Of a DNA stretch of 64,000 nucleotides, positions 25,277 to 34,797 are shown piece after piece. Position 1 is the first letter of the stretch; every line of letters begins with the position of its first letter. The position numbers were made by a program, and so were the translations under genes. The notes under the pieces were generated by a model. That model worked only from the letters and a program-made list of their open reading frames with translations, was not told the DNA's origin and ran no database searches. Where the stretch lies: positions 23,914-87,913 of the forward strand of contig NZ_JAAXLK010000011.1 of assembly GCF_012641185.1 (NCBI RefSeq), in the 5' to 3' direction. This DNA comes from Levilactobacillus tujiorum. Lineage in GTDB: Bacteria; Bacillota; Bacilli; Lactobacillales; Lactobacillaceae.

Positions 25277-26247
25277 GCTTAATTGAAATCAAGGATCTAA
25301 AGGTCCACTATCCCATCCGCTCCGGCTTCTGGAATCGGGTAACTGACTCCGTTCGGGCCGTGGATGGTGTGAGCTTCAACATTGAAGCCGGCGAAACTTA
25401 TGGCCTAGTCGGTGAATCCGGTTCTGGCAAATCCACGACCGGTAAATCCGTAGTTGGCTTGGAAAAGGTCACCAGTGGTTCCATTATGTACAAAGGTCTC
25501 GACATTACCAAAGCGGAGAATCGTCGCAAGTTGGACTACAACCACGACGTTCAGATGATCTTTCAGGATTCCTTGTCCAGCCTGAATCCTCGGAAACGGA
25601 TTGAAGACATCATCGCTGAACCACTACGCAACTTCGAGCATCTAAACAAAGACGATGAAAAGCTCCGTGTGCTGCAGCTATTAAACATTGTGGGGTTAGA
25701 TGCCGATGCCCTATACAAATACCCACACCAATTCTCCGGTGGTCAACGGCAACGAATCGGCGTTGCCCGGGCCGTTGCCACTAATCCCAAGCTGATCATC
25801 GCCGACGAACCGGTCTCTGCGTTGGACCTTTCCGTTCAAGCGCAGGTGTTGAACTTCATGAAGAAAATTCAGCGTGAATTCGGGATTTCTTACTTATTCA
25901 TCTCCCACGACTTGGGGGTTGTTCGGCACATGTGCAATAACATTGCCATTATGAACCGCGGTCGGTTGGTCGAGATTGGGACGCGCGATGACATTTACAA
26001 TCATCCCCTGCACATCTACACCAAACGATTATTAGCTGCCATTCCCGAGACGGACGTCAACGCGCGTGAAGCTCATCGGGCCTCACGTCTGGCCGTTGAA
26101 GCCGTTTATCGTGAGCAACAAAGTAAGTACTACGACGAGCACGGCGAGGCCTATCCTCTGGTTCAGGTCACCCCTACTCACGCGGTTGCCTTACCACAAA
26201 ATGTTGCGCAACAACTCGCTCGTCAGGAAGGAGAGGTGCAGGCCTAA
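25273..26247 (+). CDS. oppF: Oligopeptide ABC transporter ATP-binding protein OppF
   Basis: A 324-residue partner ATPase of OppD, with Walker A GESGSGKSTT, Q-loop VQMIFQDSLSSLNP, signature FSGGQRQR, Walker B LIIADEPVSALD and H-loop ISHDLGV. The characteristic OppF start, LIEIKDLKVHYPIRSGF, is present. It overlaps oppD by ATGA and oppB by one nt, so translation is coupled across the operon. The C-terminal 60 residues follow the usual family extension. Confidence 0.93.
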   Translation: MSLIEIKDLKVHYPIRSGFWNRVTDSVRAVDGVSFNIEAGETYGLVGESGSGKSTTGKSVVGLEKVTSGSIMYKGLDITKAENRRKLDYNHDVQMIFQDSLSSLNPRKRIEDIIAEPLRNFEHLNKDDEKLRVLQLLNIVGLDADALYKYPHQFSGGQRQRIGVARAVATNPKLIIADEPVSALDLSVQAQVLNFMKKIQREFGISYLFISHDLGVVRHMCNNIAIMNRGRLVEIGTRDDIYNHPLHIYTKRLLAAIPETDVNAREAHRASRLAVEAVYREQQSKYYDEHGEAYPLVQVTPTHAVALPQNVAQQLARQEGEVQA

Positions 26248-27206
26248 TGTGGAAAACGATTTTACGCCGTTTCTTAATCATGATTCCCGAGGTTATTATT
26301 CTTAGTATCCTGGTCTTCCTCCTGGCAAAAGCGATGCCTGGTGATCCCTTTACCGGCTCCATCAACCCTAAGGCGGACCCCGCTCAAATCCATCATTTAA
26401 TGAAGATCAACGGTCTGTACGACCCCTGGTACCAACAGTACTGGAACTGGGTCGTTCACCTGTTCCACGGCAATCTGGGGAACAGTTATCAATACCAAGA
26501 ACCCGTCACCCGCTTAATCGGTAGCCGGGCAGCCAACACGTTATGGTTAGCACTATTCACCATGATCTTGACCTACGTCTTCGCCTTACCAATGGGCGTT
26601 TACGCTGGCCGCCATGAAGGCAAGCTCCCCGATACGGTCATCCGGGTCTACACCTACGTGACCTACTGCATCCCCTTCTTCGTGATCTTAGTCATCGGGA
26701 TCTGGATCTTCGGTTATGTTCTGGGGTGGTTCCCAACTACCGGATCAATTTCGTCGGATGCCACCGGCTGGCTACACACCCTCGGGTCGCGATTCTACCA
26801 TATCCTATTGCCGGGCCTGCTCGGGGCGTTATTCGGTACCGTCAACATCGTTCAATACTTGCGGTCCGAAGTGATCGACTCCAAGCATTCCGATTACGTC
26901 AGAACTGCGCGGTCTAAAGGGGTGCCTAGTAAGGACATCTACCGGCATCACATCTTCCGGAACTCCTTACTCCCCATCGCTGCTTTCGCCGGTTATTCCA
27001 TCACGGGCCTGTTGAACGGGTCAATCTTTACTGAAACGGTCTTCTCTTATCCCGGGATGGGTTTACTCTTCGTGAACTCCATCAGTTATCGAGACTACAC
27101 CGTCATCACCGCTTTAGTCTTGATTTATGGGATCTTAAACTTAATCGGAACATTATTATCAGATATTATTCTCAGCATTGTCGATCCCCGTATTCGGATC
27201 CAGTAA
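26247..27206 (+). CDS. oppB: Oligopeptide ABC transporter permease OppB
   Basis: A 319-residue membrane permease with about six helices. It has the typical start (RRFLIMIPEVIILSILVFLLAKAMPGDPF) and the EAA loop DYVRTARSKGVPSKDIYRHHIFRNSLLP that contacts the ATPases. Its start codon overlaps the oppF stop. It forms the translocation pore with OppC. Confidence 0.92.
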   Translation: MWKTILRRFLIMIPEVIILSILVFLLAKAMPGDPFTGSINPKADPAQIHHLMKINGLYDPWYQQYWNWVVHLFHGNLGNSYQYQEPVTRLIGSRAANTLWLALFTMILTYVFALPMGVYAGRHEGKLPDTVIRVYTYVTYCIPFFVILVIGIWIFGYVLGWFPTTGSISSDATGWLHTLGSRFYHILLPGLLGALFGTVNIVQYLRSEVIDSKHSDYVRTARSKGVPSKDIYRHHIFRNSLLPIAAFAGYSITGLLNGSIFTETVFSYPGMGLLFVNSISYRDYTVITALVLIYGILNLIGTLLSDIILSIVDPRIRIQ

Positions 27207-27222
27207 AGGAGGCTAAACAGAA

Positions 27223-28173
27223 ATGGCAGAAAACTTCGAGCGACATTCCGATATTTCCGCGGCTGATTTAGCCCGGCTGACCCAGGAAGCACAGGCAGAA
27301 GCCACGCCTTCCACGGCTAAGATTATCTGGAGTGAATTTAAGGCGGACAAACCCGCCATGGCAGCACTCATTATCATTGTGGGCTTCATTCTCTTCGTCA
27401 TGATCGGTGCCCTATTCATTAACACGCCTAAGATGATGGAAACTAACATCATGGGGTACTTCAATCAACCGTTTACCGCAGATTACTGGCTGGGTGCTGA
27501 CTCTGCCGGCCGTTCCGTGGCTAAACAGCTGATTGTCGGTTCACGGAACTCCATTGGTATTGCCATTGGGTTGACGGTCATTTCATCAACTTTCGGGATT
27601 TGTTGGGGGTTGATTTCTGGCTACTTCAACGGTTACATCGACTGGGGCATGCAACGGATCTACGACTTCATGATGATGTTACCCATGACCATGATGATCA
27701 TTGTGCTGGTCACCATCATCCCGCATTACAACTCCGTCACCTTGACGTTCATCTTCTCCATCTTTTACTGGGAAGGAACGTCGCGGTTAATCCGGTCACG
27801 AACACTCGCCGAATCGGAGAAGGATTACGTTGCGGCTTCTAAAGCCTCTGGCACTAGCCATTGGAAGATTATCTTTAGAGAAATCATGCCCAACATTTCA
27901 TCGTTAATCATTGTCGACTGTACCCTGTCCTTCGCCGAAAACATTGGGGTTGAAACGGGGCTATCCTACCTGGGGTTCGGCTTACCCAGCCAGACGCCCT
28001 CTCTAGGGACCATGATCGCCAACGCCAATGATCCTAACAACATCACCCAGTATTGGTGGACGTGGTTACCAGCCGCATTAGAAATCATTATTCTTTGTCT
28101 CTCAATCAGCTACGTCGGACAAGTCCTTCGTCGCGCTGCGGATGCGTCGCAACGACAAGGCGCCCTCGATTAG
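27223..28173 (+). CDS. oppC: Oligopeptide ABC transporter permease OppC
   Basis: A 316-residue permease with an N-terminal cytoplasmic segment, a first membrane helix at about 47-67, and five further helices in the permease domain. The EAA loop is DYVAASKASGTSHWKIIFREIMPN, and the family sequence LSYLGFGLPSQTPSLGTMI is present. GGAGG precedes the ATG by about 10 nt, and the gene lies 16 nt after oppB. Confidence 0.92.
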   Translation: MAENFERHSDISAADLARLTQEAQAEATPSTAKIIWSEFKADKPAMAALIIIVGFILFVMIGALFINTPKMMETNIMGYFNQPFTADYWLGADSAGRSVAKQLIVGSRNSIGIAIGLTVISSTFGICWGLISGYFNGYIDWGMQRIYDFMMMLPMTMMIIVLVTIIPHYNSVTLTFIFSIFYWEGTSRLIRSRTLAESEKDYVAASKASGTSHWKIIFREIMPNISSLIIVDCTLSFAENIGVETGLSYLGFGLPSQTPSLGTMIANANDPNNITQYWWTWLPAALEIIILCLSISYVGQVLRRAADASQRQGALD

Positions 28174-28317
28174 CGTTTACCATTCATTTAAGGAGATGGT
28201 GGCCACTCAAAGTCGTACCCATTTAGTCTCGTTCAACCCAGCGTCATGACGAGTAATCCTGAGGAGAATTACCCGCCCGTCTTATAGAGGATTTTAAAAT
28301 CAAGGGGGAAACATAGT

Positions 28318-30144
28318 ATGGATAAGAAAAAGCTCGCCTTGTCCGCCATGGCGGTTCTCGCAACCGTCAGTCTCGCGGCTTGTTCCAGCAAAAGTTCATC
28401 CAGCTCCAAGAGCGGAACCAGTGGTGCTTCCGTTCAATTAAAAGCGGCTTATCACAACACGAAGTCTACCGATAAGACCGCAACGAAGAACAGTACATTA
28501 AAGCTTGCTGAACCAAACGACTCGCCGTTCCAAGGGATTGCTGATCCAGTTCTCTCAACAAACGCTGAAGATACTGATGTCTTCTCACCAGGCGCTGACC
28601 AACCGGGTAACACTAACGGTTTGTTCCACACCGACAAGAACTTCAAGATCATCAAGGGTGGTTTAGCTAACCAAACGATCAACCGGAAGGCTAAGACCGT
28701 GACGATCACCTTACGGAAGAATGCCAAGTGGTCCAACGGTGATCCCGTTACCGCTAAGGATATCGAATACCCTTACGAAGTAATTGCCAACAAGAAGACG
28801 ACTTCGCAACAATACTCCGCTGACTTTAATAATATCAAAGGGATGGCTGCCTACCACACAGGAAGCGCTAAGACAATCTCCGGAATCACCTTCCCCGACG
28901 GACAAAAGGGCCGGACTGCCGTGATTCACTTGAGCAAGGCCACCCCCGCCATGCAGTACCTGGGGAACTCCTTCATCTGGGGATCCGTTGAACCTTACGA
29001 GTACATCAAGAACGTGCCTATCGCTAAGTTGGCTTCATCCAAGCAAGTACGGAAGAATCCGCTCTTCACCGGTCCTTACAAGCTGGATAAGATTGTCGAA
29101 GGTGAGTCCACAACTTGGTCTCCTAATAAGTACTACTATGGCAAGACACCTCAGATCAAGCACATCACGATCAACGTGGTTTCCTCCAACAACATCGACA
29201 AGGCTATCCAGTCTAACAAGTACGACTTCACTATTCCAAACAGTGTGCTGCACGGGACTGATTACAAACAGTTGAAGAACGTTAAGAACTATCAGATCGT
29301 CGGTCAACCCGCTCTGGCTTATGACTACTTTGGCTTTAATGTTGGGCACTACGACACCAAGACACAAAAGAACGTCATGGATAAGAACAGTAAGATGGCC
29401 AACAAGAGCTTACGTCAAGCTATGATGTATGCTTTGAACTTGGATGCTGTCAGCAAGAAGTTCGGTAATGGTGTCACTTGGCGAGCCAACACTTTGATTC
29501 CACCAATCTTTAGCAAGTACTGGGATTCATCCGCCAAGGGCTACCCACTGAACATCAAGAAGGCCAACAAGTTACTGACTGACGCTGGCTACAAGAAGCG
29601 TGACGGTAGTAAGTGGCGTTCTGATCCTAATGGCAAGAAGTTAACCATCTACTTCGGTGCCATGACTGGGACTTCCGCACAAGCTGCCGAATACCAAGAC
29701 TACCTGCAACAATGGCACAAGGTTGGCTTGAACGTGAAGTTGGCTACGGGGAAGACCATGGAAATGAACAGTTTCTACTCCACCCTGCAAGCGCCTAAGC
29801 AAAGCAAGATCGATGTTTATGCCGCTGCCTGGGGGCTGTCATCAGAACCTACGCCTACACAAATCTATGGTGAAGATGCTACCTACAACATGGGTCACTT
29901 CGTCTCCAAGAAGAATACCGAATTGATGAACAACATGAACAACAACAAGGCCTGGAACGAAAAGTACCGGATCAAGGCCTTCAAGGAATGGCAAGATTAC
30001 ATGAACGACCAAGCGGCCGTTGCTCCAGATACATTCAGCTACAACTGGGGTCCCGTTAACAAGCGGGTTAAGGGCTTCGATATGAGCTCTGCCAACTGGG
30101 ACTTCTGGACGAACCTGACGTTAACTTCTTCTAGTATGAAGTAA
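28318..30144 (+). CDS. oppA: Oligopeptide-binding lipoprotein OppA
   Basis: A 608-residue solute-binding protein of family 5. The signal peptide ends in the lipobox SLAAC with lipid-anchored Cys22, followed by a Ser/Lys-rich linker. The binding domain has the family signature region TITLRKNAKWSNGDPVTAKDIEYPYEVI. It captures peptides outside the cell for the OppBC pore; these would later be cut by peptidases such as PepF. AGGGGG precedes the ATG. The 144-nt gap after oppC contains a small GTAAT/ATTAC hairpin, which could adjust oppA level relative to the transporter, as is usual for binding proteins. Codon use is highly biased, suggesting strong expression. Confidence 0.93.
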   Translation: MDKKKLALSAMAVLATVSLAACSSKSSSSSKSGTSGASVQLKAAYHNTKSTDKTATKNSTLKLAEPNDSPFQGIADPVLSTNAEDTDVFSPGADQPGNTNGLFHTDKNFKIIKGGLANQTINRKAKTVTITLRKNAKWSNGDPVTAKDIEYPYEVIANKKTTSQQYSADFNNIKGMAAYHTGSAKTISGITFPDGQKGRTAVIHLSKATPAMQYLGNSFIWGSVEPYEYIKNVPIAKLASSKQVRKNPLFTGPYKLDKIVEGESTTWSPNKYYYGKTPQIKHITINVVSSNNIDKAIQSNKYDFTIPNSVLHGTDYKQLKNVKNYQIVGQPALAYDYFGFNVGHYDTKTQKNVMDKNSKMANKSLRQAMMYALNLDAVSKKFGNGVTWRANTLIPPIFSKYWDSSAKGYPLNIKKANKLLTDAGYKKRDGSKWRSDPNGKKLTIYFGAMTGTSAQAAEYQDYLQQWHKVGLNVKLATGKTMEMNSFYSTLQAPKQSKIDVYAAAWGLSSEPTPTQIYGEDATYNMGHFVSKKNTELMNNMNNNKAWNEKYRIKAFKEWQDYMNDQAAVAPDTFSYNWGPVNKRVKGFDMSSANWDFWTNLTLTSSSMK

Positions 30145-30169
30145 GCTTTACCACAGCTCGTCACACATG

Positions 30170-30202
30170 AACCGTCACATCACTACGATGCGGCGGTTTT
30201 TT
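30170..30202 (+). terminator. Terminator of the opp operon
   Basis: AACCGTCACATC pairs with GATGCGGCGGTT (one mismatch and one G-T pair) around a 5-nt loop and is followed by six T residues. It overlaps the 3' end of the convergent membrane protein gene. Confidence 0.7.
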
Positions 30203-30887
30203 GTTGCACATTTTTTCGGTGGCTCATCCGATCTACGTAGCTGACAATTACTCCAAAGGCGCCGCCTACGATCAGTGGAATCAGCAGCGGCGCTACCGCA
30301 GTGACGACGGCAGCCACCCTCGTCAGTTGGGTTGGAAATACGACGGACAGGCCGACAATCCCCGGCAGTAACGGTACGAGGCTCAGGGGACACCACTGCG
30401 CCCAACGCGGATGACTTTCTCCCAAGCCCAATTGCACGAGCCCGATCGTTACCAGCCAGAAAATCAAGCCCCCGCCAGCGCCAAGAAAGTCGCCCGTTAA
30501 TGACGCGTCTAAGTTCGTATAGACGGTCTTCGCGGTGGGCATGGGCAGTGGGGCAATTAACTTGAGTCCTTGCAGAATGACCATACTGTACAAAATATGC
30601 CAGCCACTAACCACCAATACATTTTGCCAAGCGCGCACCGCACCCGTACCCCGCGCGGCTAACGCTTTAATCAGGGGCCACAACACGACACCCGGCAGTA
30701 AAATTAACAGAACGCCGACCAGCGACAAGTTACTAAGCTGAAAATCACCTAACAGATACTGGTGGAAAGCCACCGCCTTCTTCAGTCCCTGCATCCGCAA
30801 GATGCCCAACCCAGTCATCGCGGCCAACAGCAAGCCGACCAACCAGCCGTACCGCCATTTCGATACCATCGTCTTCAAATCACTCAA
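30183..30887 (-). CDS. Hypothetical six-helix membrane protein
   Basis: A very hydrophobic protein of about 234 residues with some six transmembrane helices (WLVGLLLAAMTGLGIL, LVGVLLILLPGVVLWPL, VLVVSGWHILYSMVIL, GLIFWLVTIGLVQLGLG, LVPLLPGIVGLSVVF, LLIPLIVGGAFGVIV). No family is recognised. A TTG at 30887 follows GGGAGGAG at the proper distance; an ATG at 30920 is open in frame but has no good site, and an ATG lies six codons past the TTG. Its stop codon lies within the opp terminator hairpin, an economical convergent arrangement. Confidence 0.55.
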   Translation of the reverse strand: MSDLKTMVSKWRYGWLVGLLLAAMTGLGILRMQGLKKAVAFHQYLLGDFQLSNLSLVGVLLILLPGVVLWPLIKALAARGTGAVRAWQNVLVVSGWHILYSMVILQGLKLIAPLPMPTAKTVYTNLDASLTGDFLGAGGGLIFWLVTIGLVQLGLGESHPRWAQWCPLSLVPLLPGIVGLSVVFPTQLTRVAAVVTAVAPLLIPLIVGGAFGVIVSYVDRMSHRKNVQQKTAAS

Positions 30888-31175
30888 AGTAGCGACTCCT
30901 CCCATGCTCCGTTTACTCATTTACTCGTCACTATACGCTGATCCGTCAAAGCTGCCAACCAAATGAAGCCCGTCAAATCAGCGTTTATAAGCATTTTAAT
31001 AGTGACGCTGGCCCCGGCGAGCTTGAGGAAAACCGCTAAACCCAGTCGTCAATTTTGCGACCGAAAATTTATTTTATTATGTGGACAGCGTAACTAAGTA
31101 TTTCCAGTAACCCTTTTTCCTACTCATGACCGATACTGAGGCCAACTTAATCGTGACTTACGGAGATGATCAGTT

Positions 31176-32153
31176 ATGCCCACCACAACCCATGCCACCT
31201 GGGACCAAATCCAGCGCCAAACTGTCGTTAACTTACGGCGCGCGCACCACCATCTATGGGAAAATATTATCGTCTACCTGTCCCTCTTTATCGTCGAATT
31301 CATCTGTGCTCAACTCGGGCATTCTCAACTGCTGAGGGCGGATGCATTCAACAACTTCTCTGGGGTCTTTTCGACCGGCTTACTGATGACTGGTCTGTAT
31401 ATCGCCGCTAAGACTAAGGACGATGATCTCTGGGGTGCGCCCATTTCTGAGGAAGATCAGATCCATCTCGGACCACGGATACAGCAATCGCGGTTTCGCT
31501 TCGAGACCATCTACACGTTAATTGCAGGCTTGGTGATGGCCGTCATTGCGGCTGACATCATTTACAAGGCGATCCTGGTCTTGATCCAGCAGCCCACCTA
31601 TCACCTTCAGCAAGGGGTTGCCACGCTGGGGGCATTGATTTCCAGCCTACTACTAACGTGGTTATGGCTCGCCAATCGTCACTGGGCAAAGGTCCTGGCG
31701 AATACGTCTTTAGCAGCGGCCGCCCGCGACTCCCTGACCGACGCCCTAACCAGTGCCGTCACCGTCCTGACTATTCTGAGCATTGCCTGGTGGCGGGCGA
31801 CGTGGCTCGATGGCCTCGCCAGCTTGATTCTTGGGACCTACATTCTCTACACGGGGATAAAAATTTTCCGTACCAGCAGTCTCAACCTTGTCGACTACTT
31901 TGATCCCCGATTGGAGGACCAGTATCGCCAACAAGTCGCGGCTTTTCCCGGTATCCGCGCCGTCGTCTTTCTCAAAGCGTATTACGATGGCAATCTCATT
32001 ATGGTGAGTGTCACCGTGGCCGTTGATCCGCAGATGACCGCCACGACGATCTACAATTTAACGCGCCGAATCGACATACTCATGAAACGGCGCTTTAACG
32101 TCACGGCCACAGCACTGATGGTGATTCCCAGCAATCAAATCCACCCCGACTAA
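31176..32153 (+). CDS. CDF family metal cation exporter
   Basis: A 325-residue cation diffusion facilitator with about six membrane helices and a C-terminal cytoplasmic ferredoxin-like domain (about 225-320). Helix 2 reads RADAFNNFSG and helix 5 AAARDSLTDALTSA, the metal-site helices. The N-N pairing in helix 2 resembles MneP/MneS-type manganese exporters more than the zinc exporters with His-x-x-x-Asp, so Mn2+ efflux is the better guess. GGAG precedes the ATG by about 11 nt. I looked for a Mn riboswitch in the 250-nt leader and cannot recognise one. Confidence 0.8.
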   Translation: MPTTTHATWDQIQRQTVVNLRRAHHHLWENIIVYLSLFIVEFICAQLGHSQLLRADAFNNFSGVFSTGLLMTGLYIAAKTKDDDLWGAPISEEDQIHLGPRIQQSRFRFETIYTLIAGLVMAVIAADIIYKAILVLIQQPTYHLQQGVATLGALISSLLLTWLWLANRHWAKVLANTSLAAAARDSLTDALTSAVTVLTILSIAWWRATWLDGLASLILGTYILYTGIKIFRTSSLNLVDYFDPRLEDQYRQQVAAFPGIRAVVFLKAYYDGNLIMVSVTVAVDPQMTATTIYNLTRRIDILMKRRFNVTATALMVIPSNQIHPD

Positions 32154-32157
32154 TCAG

Positions 32158-32228
32158 CCGCTACCGCCAGCCTGGTCACAACTCAGCACGACCACGGATT
32201 TTCGATTGTGAGCGGCAGATTTTTTTGC
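32158..32228 (+). terminator. Terminator of the CDF gene
   Basis: GCCGC near 32158 and TCACAA near 32178 pair with TTGTGA and GCGGC near 32207-32217; seven T residues follow. The stem is interrupted by a large bulge. Confidence 0.5.
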
Positions 32229-32294
32229 TATCCAGCAACCCCCTTAATTACGGCATTTTCACGGTCTTTCACCGCCAGATAGATAATTAAGTGC

Positions 32295-32322
32295 TTACAC
32301 CGTCGCCAATAAATGATATAGT
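32295..32322 (+). promoter_or_regulatory. Promoter of the universal stress protein gene
   Basis: TTACAC (32295-32300), 16 nt and TATAGT (32317-32322). Transcription would start near 32329, too close to an in-frame ATG at 32340 for that to be a good start, which supports 32370. Confidence 0.5.
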
Positions 32323-32369
32323 ATAGGTAAAGTATCAACATGTCTCGTGAAGGGGTGGCATTCTATATG

Positions 32370-32822
32370 TTACAACAATACAAGAACATTCTGGTTCCCG
32401 TTGACGGTTCCAAGGCAACCCAACCAGTTTTAGAAAAAGCAATTGAAGTCGCTAAACGTAACCAAACACATCTTGATATCTTAAACGTCCTCGAAGTCAA
32501 CCAATTCAGCGATACTTACGGTGGCGCTGTGAGTGGCGATGTCATCTACAAGCTCTCCCAAGATGTTCAAGATCGGTTGGAAAGCTTGAAGCAACAAGCA
32601 ATCAACGCTGGTGTTCCCGATGTCAGCATTCACGTGCGTTTCGGGAATCCTAAGCCAGTTATCGCTCGCGAATTTCCAGCGGATCACGGTTCTGAATTGA
32701 TCGTGATTGGATCAACTGGATTGACCGCCGTTGAACGGTTGATGGTTGGCTCCGTAACCAATTATGTTAGTCGTTCTGCAATCTGCGACGTGTTGATCGT
32801 TAAGCCAGAACTTACAAAATAA
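32370..32822 (+). CDS. Universal stress protein, UspA family
   Basis: A 150-residue cytoplasmic protein with the UspA fold. It begins YKNILVPVDGSKATQPVLEKAI, and its nucleotide-binding end GSTGLTAVERLMVGSVTNYVSRSAICDVLIV contains the G-x2-G-x9-G(S/T)V motif of ATP-binding members. Such proteins rise under starvation and acid stress. The start at 32370 has GAAGGGGTGG upstream; an ATG at 32340 adds ten untypical residues. It is monocistronic, with its own promoter and a strong terminator. Confidence 0.88.
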   Translation, partial: LQQYKNILVPVDGSKATQPVLEKAIEVAKRNQTHLDILNVLEVNQFSDTYGGAVSGDVIYKLSQDVQDRLESLKQQAINAGVPDVSIHVRFGNPKPVIAREFPADHGSELIVIGSTGLTAVERLMVGSVTNYVSRSAICDVLIVKPELTK

Positions 32823-32832
32823 GCAAATTTTG

Positions 32833-32865
32833 AAATGACCTGCCGCATTTGCGGTGGGTCATTTT
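32833..32865 (+). terminator. Terminator of the UspA gene
   Basis: AAATGACC and GGTCATTT enclose an inner CCGC/GCGG hairpin with a 4-nt loop; four T residues end the site. Confidence 0.8.
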
Positions 32866-32908
32866 GTCTGATTAATCACCCCAACGCAGTGACTAAGGAG
32901 GTTGCCGT

Positions 32909-33799
32909 ATGCATTGGACCTACACCATCACCATTCCCAGTGGGCAACCCGCCCAGCCTTTACGCCAACTTTTAACGGCCTGGCTAATCCCGAAACATCT
33001 CATTCACGATCTGCGCATCAGCCAGCGCGTCACCGTCAATGGTCAGTACCGCTCGATGAACCAACCGGTCAGCGGGGGCGAAACGGTTCAGCTGACCTTC
33101 CTGCCGCAAGACTTTGCGGAACCCTTTCCCAACGTCGCGCCAGACAGCGCCGCAACCGTAGCGGTCCTCTATGAAACGGCCGACCTATTGATCATTAACA
33201 AGACCCGCGGGAGTAAAACCCACCCCAATCAACCCGGCGAACGGGGAACCACGCTCAATCACGTGGCGGCCTACCTCGGCGAGAAACAGCCTGGACCGTA
33301 CATCCTGAGCCGCCTAGATCAGGAGACGACGGGCGCCCTGATGATGACCAAGACCCCTGCCGTCGTGCCTATTATGGTGCGTAACATCGCGGACAAACGC
33401 GTTCGCCGCACCTATCTAGCTTGGGTTCACGGGCACCTATCTGGCCGTGGCACCTTCACCGATCCCATTGGTCGTGACCCGGATGATCGCCGAAAACGAC
33501 GGGTCAACGGTGAACACGCCCAAGCTGCCATCACGCACTACGCCGTCATGGATCACCAAGCCGAGGCTACACTCGTCAAGCTGTGGCTAGATACCGGTCG
33601 CACCCATCAATTGCGCGTTCACCTTGCCGCGGCGGGACATCCATTAATCGGCGATCCTCTGTATGGACCCCCTACTCATAACCGTCTTCGGCTCCACTGT
33701 TGGCGTTTAGCCTTCTCACAGCCATTTACCCTCGATCAATCGCTCACGACCGTGACAGCGCCTGTACCGGCTGATTTCGACCACTTTACTCAAAAGTAG
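32909..33799 (+). CDS. RluA/RluD family RNA pseudouridine synthase
   Basis: A 296-residue enzyme that isomerises uridine in rRNA or tRNA. An N-terminal S4-like part (about 1-75) is followed by the catalytic domain with LIINKTRGSKTHPN, the catalytic Asp137 in SRLDQETTGALMM, RTYLAWVHG and TGRTHQLRVHLAAAGHPLIGDPLYG. The motif order is that of RluA-type synthases. The exact target base is unknown; several paralogues are normal in lactobacilli. AAGGAGG lies before the ATG, which follows the usp terminator. Confidence 0.88.
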   Translation: MHWTYTITIPSGQPAQPLRQLLTAWLIPKHLIHDLRISQRVTVNGQYRSMNQPVSGGETVQLTFLPQDFAEPFPNVAPDSAATVAVLYETADLLIINKTRGSKTHPNQPGERGTTLNHVAAYLGEKQPGPYILSRLDQETTGALMMTKTPAVVPIMVRNIADKRVRRTYLAWVHGHLSGRGTFTDPIGRDPDDRRKRRVNGEHAQAAITHYAVMDHQAEATLVKLWLDTGRTHQLRVHLAAAGHPLIGDPLYGPPTHNRLRLHCWRLAFSQPFTLDQSLTTVTAPVPADFDHFTQK

Positions 33800-33916
33800 C
33801 TCTTACACAACCTTTAAACGCGTAATCGTCACTTTTCGTACGATGAAGACGATTGTGGTTGTTAATCATCAAATCCGGTTATACTGTGTTTAGTTGATGT
33901 GACTAGGGGGGATTTG

Positions 33917-34003
33917 ATGCGCTGGCAACAAAAATTAGCCCTAATCATTCTCATAGGACTGTTGGCCATCTTATTGGTTTGGGGAGTACTCAACTTAAAT
34001 TAG
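33917..34003 (+). CDS. Small single-pass membrane protein, 28 residues
   Basis: An ORF of 28 residues, MRWQQKLALIILIGLLA continuing to VWGVLNLN, with a basic N-terminus and one hydrophobic helix. It has a GGGGGG-rich ribosome site and a TATACT -10 (33880-33885), and a 14-bp terminator starts 12 nt after its stop. These signals support expression. It could be a DUF4044-like peptide, a small regulator or a toxin; I cannot decide. Confidence 0.5.
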   Translation: MRWQQKLALIILIGLLAILLVWGVLNLN

Positions 34004-34015
34004 TTTGATAAAGTG

Positions 34016-34062
34016 AAACCATCGTGTAGTCTCGGATGCGGCTGAGCTACACGATGGTTTTT
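34016..34062 (+). terminator. Terminator of the 28-residue protein gene
   Basis: AAACCATCGTGTAG and CTACACGATGGTTT form a perfect 14-bp stem with an inner CTC/GAG; T residues follow. Confidence 0.85.
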
Positions 34063-34086
34063 CTTGTAATAAAATATAATAAATTC

Positions 34087-34523
34087 AAACCAGTCGCCTG
34101 CGGCTGTCAGGGATTCCGCCTGCTGTGGGGACGCTTCAGACTGGAAGAGCACCAGTCTTCTCGTTCACAGCTGGCTCCATCCCTGACCTCCTCTGGCTTT
34201 GATTGTGTTCTACCACAACACTGGTTTGGAGGCGTGGCTATTCAGCGCTTCGGAGTCAATTGATGACAATCTTATCTGTCATTGCCTCAGTCATCTAAGA
34301 ATACTGTGTCTGTTGACCGGTAAAGACGAAAGACTTGCCGATACCCATGTAGCCGTGAGTGAGTCAAATTTGAGCTCAGCCGTGGGATTTTCCGAGTGGT
34401 TCTCTTGGAAAATGGCGTCTTTGAGACGCGATTTTTCGGCTCAAAGCGAGGTTCGAGACCGCTCCATGGCTCGAACCGTCCTCCCCACAGCGCTCCAGCT
34501 CAAATTTGGCGAACGGTAAGGCG
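34087..34523. repeat. Structured intergenic repeat, full copy B
   Basis: This shares with copy A the left core (CAGGGATTCCGCCTGCTGTG, then GGGACGCTTCAG-CTGGAAG, CACCAGTCTTCTCG), the middle GCTGGCTCCATCCCTG and the right end GGTAAGGCG. GTCAGGGAT/ATCCCTGAC close the left half. The right half is closed by CAAATTTGAGCT (34365-34376) and AGCTCAAATTTG (34497-34508), around three hairpins including GGTTCGAG/CTCGAACC. The outer stem differs in sequence from copy A but is again perfect. Confidence 0.75.
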
Positions 34524-34532
34524 GCCTGCATA

Positions 34533-34560
34533 CAAAAAACCGGAGCAACCAACTCCGGTC
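34533..34560 (-). terminator. Terminator of the candidate 265-nt RNA
   Basis: On the minus strand ACCGGAG and CTCCGGT pair around a 7-nt loop and are followed by six T residues. Confidence 0.8.
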
Positions 34561-34797
34561 CACTAGCATCATTGAGCGACAACATCCTCAAGTTTGTAGT
34601 CAGGAAAACGCTGTTTACTCAGCTTAGCCATAATCTCAATATGTAGTATTGAGTCTCTCCACCGAACGAACCTCAACGGCTAATCCGGCCTTATAAAGGT
34701 AACTCTAATATTTACTATAAGAGCAACTTTCACAAAGTTAAGAACTCGTCAAACTGCCGAATTATTCGAGTTCCTGCAAGAGATTGATTGGTATTAC
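34533..34797 (-). ncRNA. Candidate RNA of about 265 nt beside the kinase genes
   Basis: A minus-strand promoter (TTGCAT at 34827-34832, 16 nt, TATACT at 34805-34810) and a terminator (ACCGGAG/CTCCGGT with six T residues, 34533-34560) bound a stretch with hairpins GAACTCG/CGAGTTC, AACTTT/AAAGTT, a CTCT-AGAG stem and a perfect CTCAATA/TATTGAG. The only in-frame ATG peptide is about 20 residues (start near 34636) without a ribosome site. The unit lies just downstream of the kinase operon on the same strand. Function unknown. Confidence 0.45.

Noticed and set aside
30921..31175. Manganese (yybP-ykoY) riboswitch before the CDF exporter
   Set aside because: The expected GGGGAGTA and the paired conserved loops are not visible.
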